Assembly: GCA_017958245.1 (NCBI GenBank)
Contig: JAGDDC010000368.1
Coordinates: 1-9,890 of the forward strand
Source of the DNA: Lachnospiraceae bacterium
GTDB lineage: Bacteria; Bacillota_A; Clostridia; Lachnospirales; Lachnospiraceae
DNA: 9,890 bases
Direction of reading: 5' to 3'
The notes beneath the pieces are model-generated. The model had not been told where the DNA came from, ran no database searches, and saw nothing but the letters and a program-made list of their open reading frames with translations. The position numbers and the translations under genes were made by a program. Every line of letters starts with the position of its first letter. Positions within the stretch are counted from its first letter, which is position 1. This document shows, in pieces, positions 1 through 4,601 of this stretch.

Positions 1-247
1 CCGCTTTTTTGATATAGTTTGCGATACCCTGGGAAGCTCTTCCCACGGTGTAGTAGTTCATGCAGTTCGTGCCGAGATGTACCTTGCCGCGAAGCCCCGC
101 GGTGCCGAAGGTCATGTCGAGAAGGAAGCGTTCCTTCATCTCCTCCTCATCGTTTTTAAGTGCCACCAGCTCCTCATACATCGGGTCATCCTTTGCGACC
201 TTCTCAAGCCACTCCTCGTATTTTGCTCTGTAATCCGTCTTCTCCAT
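1..247 (-). CDS. pgm: Phospho-sugar mutase (phosphoglucomutase/phosphomannomutase family), N-terminal part
   Basis: The first 82 codons of an alpha-D-phosphohexomutase run off the left edge. The family interconverts hexose 1-phosphate and 6-phosphate in the cytoplasm, feeding glycogen, cell-wall and exopolysaccharide precursors. The visible part has a charged N-terminal helix region (residues 1-42), then the family signature FGTAGLRG (47-54) and a GTNxMN segment (59-64) followed by TVGRASQGIANYI. The catalytic phosphoserine loop lies beyond the window, so activity cannot be judged. The start was chosen as the ATG at 247 because AAGGGA lies six bases upstream. Residue 62 is Cys (codon TGC), where homologues I recall have Arg in GTNRMN. 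A competing out-of-frame ATG at 285 has a better ribosome binding site. The family is clear; the exact sugar specificity is not. Confidence 0.9.
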   Translation of the reverse strand, partial: MEKTDYRAKYEEWLEKVAKDDPMYEELVALKNDEEEMKERFLLDMTFGTAGLRGKVHLGTNCMNYYTVGRASQGIANYIKKA

Positions 248-305
248 ATCAGATCCCTTGGCGTCCGCGCCCTGGCGGGCGGCATCCGCCGTCTCCTTTC
301 ATTGT

Positions 306-311
306 ATTATA
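306..311 (-). promoter_or_regulatory. Candidate -10 element upstream of the phospho-sugar mutase gene
   Basis: The minus strand reads a perfect TATAAT here, about 58 bases before the ATG at 247. No good -35 lies 16-18 bases further upstream; the best match is GATACA at 330-335. The 5' leader would include a small GC hairpin (278-282 with 286-290). This is a plausible weak or activator-dependent promoter. Confidence 0.4.
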
Positions 312-400
312 TTGCGTTGTTCCCTTTTGTGTATCTTTACCCTAGGATATGATACCATGAAACCGCTTTCTCTTCAATCAATTTCGGGGTACACGCAAAA

Positions 401-426
401 CTGCCACCGTCCGAAAACGGTGGCAG
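401..426 (-). terminator. Rho-independent terminator of hpf
   Basis: A perfect 10-bp stem (CTGCCACCGT at 401-410 with its complement at 417-426) closes a 6-nt loop. It lies 40 bases past the hpf stop codon. On the minus strand it is followed by TTTT and then GC, so the T-tract is short, but the stem is strong and correctly placed. Confidence 0.8.
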
Positions 427-466
427 ATCCTTTTGATCATATATCATACTGAGCACGTTCTTATGT

Positions 467-994
467 CTAAAACTCGGGCTCTATAAGTCCGTATGTGCTT
501 CCCTTTCTCTTGTAGACCACGTTCACCTCGTCGGTCTCAGCGTTGCGGAACACGTAGAAGTTGTGTCCCAAAAGTTCCATCTGTACGCAGGCCTCCTCGG
601 GGTCCATGGGCTTCATGGCGAACCTCTTCGTCCTGATGATCTTGATCTCGTCCTCATCCGAGAAGTCGTCATCCACAAATGACTTGTTGAAGCTTCCAGC
701 GTTCTGTCTCGACTCTATCAGCTTGTTCTTGTACTTCTTGAGCTGTCTCTCTATGATCTCTTCCACCAGATCGATCGATACGTACATATCGCTGCTCACC
801 TGCTCTGCGCGAATGATGTTGCCCTTCACCGGGATCGTGACCTCGATCTTCTGTCTCTCCTTCTCCACACTGAGTGTCACGTGGATCTCGGTCTCGGGGG
901 TGAAATACCTCTCAAGTTTTCCGACCTTGTCGTAGATCGCGCTCTTGAGTCCCTCCGTAACATCGATGTTCTTTCCGGTAATGATATATCTCAT
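467..994 (-). CDS. hpf: Ribosome hibernation promoting factor, long form
   Basis: This cytoplasmic factor binds the 30S decoding region in stationary phase or stress and dimerises 70S ribosomes into inactive 100S particles. The 175-residue length matches the long form typical of Bacillota. Residues 1-95 form the S30AE/YfiA beta-alpha domain, starting MRYIITGKNIDVTEGLK. Residues 96-117 are an acidic linker, and 118-175 are the C-terminal dimerisation domain (IIRTKRFAMKPMDPEEA to STYGLIEPEF). The ATG at 994 is preceded by AGAAGGGG with an 8-nt spacing. The gene has its own promoter and terminator and appears monocistronic. In many relatives hpf lies near secA; here the upstream neighbour is an aminomutase and the downstream one a phospho-sugar mutase. 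Confidence 0.97.
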   Translation of the reverse strand: MRYIITGKNIDVTEGLKSAIYDKVGKLERYFTPETEIHVTLSVEKERQKIEVTIPVKGNIIRAEQVSSDMYVSIDLVEEIIERQLKKYKNKLIESRQNAGSFNKSFVDDDFSDEDEIKIIRTKRFAMKPMDPEEACVQMELLGHNFYVFRNAETDEVNVVYKRKGSTYGLIEPEF

Positions 995-1076
995 CCTATC
1001 AACCCCTTCTTATGTTGATTTTAAAGCACTTTGAGCGCTGTGATACGCTGTTTTCGCGCCCTCCGTACTTTCTGAA

Positions 1077-1105
1077 ATTATACCATAATTGTTGACTTTC
1101 GGCAA
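1077..1105 (-). promoter_or_regulatory. Sigma-A-type promoter of hpf
   Basis: Read on the minus strand: -35 TTGCCG (1105-1100), a 17-nt spacer, and -10 TATAAT (1082-1077) preceded by TGG, an extended -10. Transcription would start near 1070, giving a leader of about 75 nt before the hpf ATG. No stress-sigma consensus was recognised. Confidence 0.8.
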
Positions 1106-1225
1106 GCAATTTTTGCACAATGTTAGACAATTCTTTTTGCAAGTCCTTTCTCAAAATTCAACATTTTTATCATTTCATACAGAACATATTTTCATGCTTG
1201 ACAAGTTTTGACCTCTGACTACAAA

Positions 1226-1308
1226 AGTGGTTAAAAACTGTGGATAATGTTGATAACTTCGTGTATAACTTTCCGATGCCATAAAATCGGTCTTCCAAAT
1301 GTGGATAA
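1226..1308 (+). other. Cluster of DnaA boxes in the hpf-kamA spacer
   Basis: Two perfect DnaA boxes (TGTGGATAA, the complement of TTATCCACA) lie at 1239-1247 and 1300-1308. A one-mismatch box (TGTTGATAA) abuts the first at 1248-1256. Two-mismatch copies are at 1226-1234 (AGTGGTTAA) and 1260-1268 (CGTGTATAA). All five have the same orientation. The surrounding sequence is AT-rich, with a GC-rich patch to the right (1351-1374). In bacteria such clusters mark oriC or DnaA-titrating or regulatory loci. No dnaA or dnaN gene is in view, so which of these applies is open. Confidence 0.65.
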
Positions 1309-1479
1309 CTATTTATGTAGACGACGCCCCAAAAATTAACTTTCGTTTTACCGGGGGCCACCCCTTGAGACCCCTTTGTACAAAGTTTACAAACAGACCC
1401 CATGTCAAGACCGAATCCAAATTTTAAAATTTAAAAAACTCATTTCCGACTCAGTCTGTTTTTTTACAATTTAAAATAT
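1309..1479. other. Non-coding spacer between the DnaA boxes and the aminomutase gene
   Basis: No convincing gene is seen here. It contains a perfect 12-bp palindrome CTTTGTACAAAG (1374-1385), two AGACCCC copies (1368-1374 and 1395-1401), and a 14-bp AT palindrome (1419-1432). It then becomes A/T-tract rich up to the kamA stop. No strong terminator for the aminomutase gene is visible on the minus strand. The palindromes could be operators or AT-rich unwinding sequence; neither can be assigned. Confidence 0.4.
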
Positions 1480-2691
1480 TTAGACCGACCTGCTGCCGAG
1501 CGGAGCAAGGGTTCGGTTTAAGATCCCGGCCTCGTGTCTTTCGCGGTGCCGCACGCCCGTGCTCTCCAAATGACGGCTTCCCATGTGCACTGTCTCGAAG
1601 TCATCGTCAAGCCAGGTCTGGTCCTCACCGAGCTTCACCGCGACGATCCTTCCGAGGTTGCTGCGGTCCTTCGCCTGCTTGTACTGGAAGAGCATCCTGC
1701 CGTCTCCCGTCTCACCCAGTATCCTCATCTTCCCGGTCACATGCGACATGGCGTAATCGGCGGATTTGCCGAGCCCGTTCTGACACGCGAGAGCTTCACT
1801 CACGAGCCTGCTCCCCCTCGCTATGGGAACCTGGAACCTCGACCTCACTCCCTGCACCGGTCTGCACTGGAATATATAGTGCTGGACGATGCCAAGAGAG
1901 GAAACCTTCTTTAAAAGTGTCGTGAGGACGTCTTTGTCGTCGTTTATCCCCTTCATGAGCACGGTCTGGTTCTTGATCACCACACCTGCCCCCTGAAGCG
2001 CCTTCACGGCAGCCATCGATTCGGGCGTGATCTCCTTCGGATGATTAAAATGAGTCACGACATAGATCTGCTTCTTTTTGCTGTACTCCCCAAGCACCTT
2101 CACAAGCTCCGGATCCATGGTTATCCTCTGCGGGAAGGTCACGATCGTCCTCGTGCCGAACCTGATGAAGTCGAGCTGGTCGAGACCGGACAGTCTGTCA
2201 AGCCATCCTGCGATCGCCTCGGTAGAGAGCATAAAAGAGTCCCCGCCGCTCAAAAGAACGTTGGTCACCTCGGGGTGATCCTTTATATAACCGATGATGG
2301 CATCCTTGTCTACAGCCGTCTCGCCCGTCTCTTTCCCAACCAGCCTTCTTCTGAAGCAATGCCTGCAAAACATGGCGCATACAGGTGTAGTAAGGACCAT
2401 GACGGTCTCTCTGTACTTGTGCTGCATGCCCTGTAGCTTCGTGTTGCTGTGCTCTCCGCTGGTGTCGAGCACACCGTCCGTGAGTACGGTCCGCCCCGCG
2501 GGGATCGCCATCTTCCTGATGGGATCTTCGGGGTCGTCCGGGTCTATAAGCGACAGATAGTACCTCGTGACCGACATGGGAAACTGCTCTGTCTCGTCCC
2601 TGATCTCTTCGTACTCCTCATTTGTGAGCTTGAGAGGCTCTATGAGCTCCTCAGCAGTCGTTACGTTTTCCCTCAAAAGTTCTCTCCACAT
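1480..2691 (-). CDS. KamA-family radical SAM aminomutase, probably acting on an acidic amino acid
   Basis: This family moves an alpha-amino group to the beta carbon using a 4Fe-4S cluster, S-adenosylmethionine and PLP. Numbered from a GTG at 2730, the cluster motif CxxxCxxC is C118, C122 and C125, the SAM segment is SGGDSF (161-166), HFNHPKEIT starts at 227, and the probable PLP lysine is K334 in VTGK. Lysine 2,3-aminomutase anchors lysine with Asp in QCD and Asp in VVDAPGGGGK. Here these are R290 (QCRP) and a non-acidic residue (A327, in the stretch AMSHVTGK). Glutamate 2,3-aminomutase also replaces them, with Lys and Asn, so an acidic substrate such as glutamate is inferred. I prefer the ATG at 2691 (403 residues) because AAGGAGG lies five bases upstream; the GTG at 2730 has no such site. 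The gene sits directly behind a c-di-AMP riboswitch and terminator. Confidence 0.85.
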   Translation of the reverse strand: MWRELLRENVTTAEELIEPLKLTNEEYEEIRDETEQFPMSVTRYYLSLIDPDDPEDPIRKMAIPAGRTVLTDGVLDTSGEHSNTKLQGMQHKYRETVMVLTTPVCAMFCRHCFRRRLVGKETGETAVDKDAIIGYIKDHPEVTNVLLSGGDSFMLSTEAIAGWLDRLSGLDQLDFIRFGTRTIVTFPQRITMDPELVKVLGEYSKKKQIYVVTHFNHPKEITPESMAAVKALQGAGVVIKNQTVLMKGINDDKDVLTTLLKKVSSLGIVQHYIFQCRPVQGVRSRFQVPIARGSRLVSEALACQNGLGKSADYAMSHVTGKMRILGETGDGRMLFQYKQAKDRSNLGRIVAVKLGEDQTWLDDDFETVHMGSRHLESTGVRHRERHEAGILNRTLAPLGSRSV

Positions 2692-2704
2692 ACCTTCCTC
2701 CTTG

Positions 2705-2737
2705 TCATGATGAGCCTTGCCCTGCGCCACCGGTCAT
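2705..2737 (-). other. Possible 10-codon leader ORF ahead of the aminomutase gene
   Basis: On the minus strand an ATG at 2737, nine bases after AGGGG, opens a reading frame MTGGAGQGSS that stops at 2705, 13 bases before the preferred aminomutase ATG. A GC hairpin with GGAG in its loop (2754-2769, GCCGCC/GGCGGC) stands just upstream. It could couple translation to the main gene, but so short a frame can arise by chance. Confidence 0.2.
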
Positions 2738-2790
2738 CCGCGATATCCCCTCTGCCGCCCTCCGGCGGCGTGACGGCTGTTTTGATCGCA

Positions 2791-2821
2791 TAAAAAAACC
2801 TTCCTTAGTAAAAGGAAGGTT
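2791..2821 (-). terminator. Leader terminator (riboswitch expression platform)
   Basis: On the minus strand AACCTTCCTT (2821-2812) and AAGGAAGGTT (2806-2797) form a perfect 10-bp stem with a 5-nt loop. The stem runs into a tract of seven T. It lies about 80 nt after the riboswitch aptamer and about 100 nt before the aminomutase ATG, the position of an intrinsic terminator governed by the aptamer. The 5' arm can alternatively pair with GGGAAGGT just after the aptamer (2900-2893). Confidence 0.93.
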
Positions 2822-2900
2822 AAAGCAAACATCGCAAAAAACGAGAACAAAAACACACGGGAGCCAAAAAGCTTCCATGATGTCTCAAGATGACCTTCCC

Positions 2901-3005
2901 AACGCCTACGAGATTAGCTGACGGGTTCGGAGAGGGAAGTCTCCTATCGCTTTTGCGAATTCACCCCAAATGTGGTTCTCCCGCTGTCAAACGGCACTCG
3001 GCGTA
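2901..3005 (-). promoter_or_regulatory. c-di-AMP riboswitch (ydaO/yuaA leader)
   Basis: The minus-strand leader carries the conserved core of the ydaO-yuaA class. P1 is ACGCC (3004-3000) with GGCGT (2906-2902). Next come GGGAGAACC and GGGGTGAA (2967-2960), then a TCGC-AAAA-GCGA hairpin, then GATAGGAGA, whose GGAGA (2944-2940) pairs with TCTCC (2933-2929). The hallmark CCGAACCCGTCAGCTAA (2930-2914) and TCGTAGGCGT complete it. Aptamers of this class bind cyclic di-AMP and usually switch the downstream gene off when ligand is high, consistent with the terminator that follows. Known targets include cell-wall hydrolases and potassium and osmolyte transport or synthesis. The lysine riboswitch was considered because of the downstream KamA homologue, but the core sequence does not fit it. 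Confidence 0.93.
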
Positions 3006-3021
3006 TTTATACTGCCCTTAC

Positions 3022-3050
3022 ATCTTAACTTAAAAAGGGCTTTCTGTCAA
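3022..3050 (-). promoter_or_regulatory. Sigma-A promoter driving the riboswitch and aminomutase gene
   Basis: The minus strand shows a consensus -35 TTGACA (3050-3045), a 17-nt spacer, and -10 TAAGAT (3027-3022). Transcription would start near 3015, about ten bases before the riboswitch P1 stem. This is a strong basal promoter, as expected where control is exerted later by a riboswitch. Confidence 0.88.
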
Positions 3051-3052
3051 TA

Positions 3053-3069
3053 TTGTTAATAATTAACAA
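3053..3069. promoter_or_regulatory. 17-bp perfect palindrome, candidate operator (Rex-like half-sites)
   Basis: TTGTTAAT-A-ATTAACAA is a perfect inverted repeat three bases upstream of the aminomutase -35, in the divergent spacer with the small plus-strand gene. The half-sites TTGTTAA/TTAACAA match those of clostridial Rex, the NADH/NAD redox repressor, but they are separated by three bases instead of the usual four. A further TTAACAA half-site lies at 3105-3111, within an 8-4-8 AT-rich inverted repeat (3098-3117). The regulator is not identified. Confidence 0.45.
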
Positions 3070-3125
3070 ATGAGCGTCGGGATTTTACTGATTTTTAAAA
3101 ATATTTAACAATATTTTAAAAATAG

Positions 3126-3154
3126 TTGCAAAACAATAAGAATTATGCAATACT
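3126..3154 (+). promoter_or_regulatory. Candidate promoter of the small plus-strand gene
   Basis: TTGCAA (3126-3131), a 17-nt spacer and AATACT (3149-3154) give a 4/6 plus 4/6 match to sigma-A elements, about 55 nt before the ribosome binding site. It is the best candidate in an AT-rich region where chance matches are common. Confidence 0.35.
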
Positions 3155-3210
3155 GTAAGAGAGCTCGGTAAATCAAGTGCTCTTTATCTGCCATCCATAA
3201 GACAAAGGAG

Positions 3211-3255
3211 CCCGCATTTGCGGGAGTACAAAGTCCTTGCCTCACATGGCAAGGA
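3211..3255 (+). promoter_or_regulatory. Two hairpins over the start codon of the small gene
   Basis: CCCGCA (3211-3216) and TGCGGG (3219-3224) form a perfect inverted repeat whose centre holds the TTG start codon. Ten bases later TCCTTGCC (3234-3241) and GGCAAGGA (3248-3255) form an 8-bp stem with a 6-nt loop inside codons 6-13. The first stem would directly follow the AAAGGAG ribosome binding site. Control of initiation by RNA structure is an inference. Confidence 0.5.
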
Positions 3256-3577
3256 ACACTGTACTGTTTTATCAATGGGAAACCAGGTATACTCGCACGC
3301 CGGTTACTTGATCATCAAAGTGAGCAACAACGGCTTCGTCGTCCTCAACAAGAGGAAGGATTTCAAGAACGGGCACACACACATCAGAAGCTTTAAGACA
3401 GCGAAGTATCTCATCGATCTTGCAAGCAGAAAAACGCTGCCCCACCATCTCTCGCCCTATCTCCTCGTTTCGCTGATGCGCATCACCGAGGATGATATGT
3501 TCAAGAGGAAGGTGGAGCAGCTTTTGTTTGCCAAAAATGATCGCAAGCAGAAACCTGTACGCAGACAGACTGCTTGA
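3218..3577 (+). CDS. Small basic protein of unknown function
   Basis: I do not recognise a named family. The 119-residue product is basic, with a Lys/Arg-rich tail (NDRKQKPVRRQTA), and has no signal peptide or transmembrane segment. Residues 20-45 look like alternating beta-strand sequence (GYLIIKVSNNGFVVLNKRKDF). They are followed by GHTHIRSFKTAKYLIDLA and a helix-rich C-terminal half (LSPYLLVSLMRITEDDMFKRKVEQLLF). It is the only plus-strand gene in the window. TTG at 3218 is the likely start because AAAGGAG lies seven bases upstream; the first in-frame ATG (residue 20) lacks a comparable site. It diverges from the aminomutase gene across a shared regulatory spacer and converges on arcC with 19 bases between stops. 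A weak TTGAG/CTCAA hairpin (3574-3588) overlaps its stop. It is probably a real lineage-specific protein. Confidence 0.75.
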   Translation: MREYKVLASHGKEHCTVLSMGNQVYSHAGYLIIKVSNNGFVVLNKRKDFKNGHTHIRSFKTAKYLIDLASRKTLPHHLSPYLLVSLMRITEDDMFKRKVEQLLFAKNDRKQKPVRRQTA

Positions 3578-3596
3578 GGTTCGCTCAATAGACGGA

Positions 3597-4523
3597 CTAG
3601 CTGATAGTCGTACCCGTCTTTCCGTTTATTCCGTCCTTAGCCTTCTCAAGGAGCGTGATAAGGGCCTTCCTGCCCTTCTTTGAGGAAGCGAAATCGACAG
3701 CGGCAGTCACCTTGGGAAGCATCGATCCGGGTGCGAAATGCCCCTCACCCATATACTTCTTGGCCTCGTCAACTCTTATGTTGTCGAGGTCTTTTTGATC
3801 GGGCTTGCCAAAGTTTATGGCCACCTTCTCGACTGCGGTCAGGATGATGAGGTAATCTGCGTCAAGATCCTTTGCCATGACTGCGCTCGCGAAATCCTTG
3901 TCTATCACGGCTCCAACACCCTTCAAGTGGTTGCCCTCCCTGATGACGGGTATTCCGCCGCCTCCGCAGGCTATGACGATCTCGCCGTTCTCGACGAGCT
4001 TCCTTATAGCGCTGATCTCAACGATCTCAACAGGCTTGGGCGAAGCGACTACTCGCCTGAATCCGCGGCCTGCATCCTCCTTCACTATATAGCCGTTCTC
4101 CGCTGCGAACTTCTTTGCGGTCTCCTCGTCCATAAACTTTCCTATGGGCTTAGTGGGATTTAAGAAAGCGGGGTCCTCGGGGTCTACACGCACCTGAGTC
4201 ACCATAGACACAACGGGCTTCTCGATGTTTCTGTTCAACATCTCCTCGCGTATCGCGTTCTGAAGATCGTAACCTATGTACGCCTGGCTCATGGCAACGC
4301 ACACAGACAGGGGCGTCTCGGGAGTCTTCTCGTCGATCCTGCTGTACTCGTGCATCGCCTGGTTGATCATGCCGACCTGCGGTCCGTTTCCGTGGGAGAC
4401 AACGACCTCGTGTCCCTCCTCGATCAGGTCGACTATGGCCTTTGCAGTTGTCTTTACGGCAGCCATCTGCTCCTTCAAGTTGTTACCGAGGGCATTGCCG
4501 CCTAAAGCTATAACTATTCTCAT
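3597..4523 (-). CDS. arcC: Carbamate kinase
   Basis: This cytoplasmic enzyme transfers the phosphate of carbamoyl phosphate to ADP, giving ATP, CO2 and ammonia: the substrate-level phosphorylation step of arginine, agmatine, purine and other ureido-compound fermentations. The amino acid kinase fold is evident: ALGGNALG (6-13), VSHGNGPQVG (42-51), ACGGGGIPV (185-193), AVIDKDFASAVMA (205-217) and GHFAPGSMLPKV (261-272). The 308-residue length is normal. I chose the ATG at 4523 because GGAG lies six bases upstream; the ATG at 4535 has no ribosome binding site. It is the last gene of the operon, directly after the carbamoyltransferase, which fits use of the carbamoyl phosphate that enzyme would release. 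No arcA (arginine deiminase) is present, so this is not a standard arginine deiminase operon. Confidence 0.95.
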   Translation of the reverse strand: MRIVIALGGNALGNNLKEQMAAVKTTAKAIVDLIEEGHEVVVSHGNGPQVGMINQAMHEYSRIDEKTPETPLSVCVAMSQAYIGYDLQNAIREEMLNRNIEKPVVSMVTQVRVDPEDPAFLNPTKPIGKFMDEETAKKFAAENGYIVKEDAGRGFRRVVASPKPVEIVEISAIRKLVENGEIVIACGGGGIPVIREGNHLKGVGAVIDKDFASAVMAKDLDADYLIILTAVEKVAINFGKPDQKDLDNIRVDEAKKYMGEGHFAPGSMLPKVTAAVDFASSKKGRKALITLLEKAKDGINGKTGTTIS

Positions 4524-4546
4524 ATCCTTCTCCATTTCAGTTTAAC

Positions 4547-4580
4547 AGGGCTTAAGCCCGGTATCCCGTGCTTAAGCCCT
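4547..4580 (-). repeat. Intercistronic stem-loop between ygeW and arcC
   Basis: AGGGCTTAAGC (4547-4557) and GCTTAAGCCCT (4570-4580) form a perfect 11-bp stem. The 12-nt loop can add an inner CGG/CCG stem. On the minus strand no T-tract follows (GTTAAAC), so it is not a classical terminator. A role in mRNA processing, 3' protection of the upstream message, or partial attenuation before arcC is possible. Confidence 0.7.
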
Positions 4581-4601
4581 CATTTTTACAGTTTCATACG
4601 A

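Noticed and set aside
1170..1403. A 77-codon minus-strand frame in the hpf-kamA spacer
   Set aside because: It covers the DnaA-box cluster, has no convincing ribosome binding site, and its composition follows the AT-rich spacer.
1374..1432. CTTTGTACAAAG and AT-rich palindromes as regulatory sites
   Set aside because: They lie downstream of kamA and far upstream of the hpf promoter. Short AT palindromes are expected in such sequence, so no function is claimed.
2692..2730. GTG start for the aminomutase, adding 13 residues
   Set aside because: The perfect AAGGAGG ribosome binding site lies inside that extension, five bases before the ATG at 2691.
2901..3005. Lysine riboswitch or T-box controlling a lysine-related gene
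   Set aside because: The conserved CCGAACCCGTCAGCTAA and GGGGTGAA blocks are those of the ydaO-yuaA class. No T-box sequence (TGGNACCGCG) or lysine-aptamer core was found.
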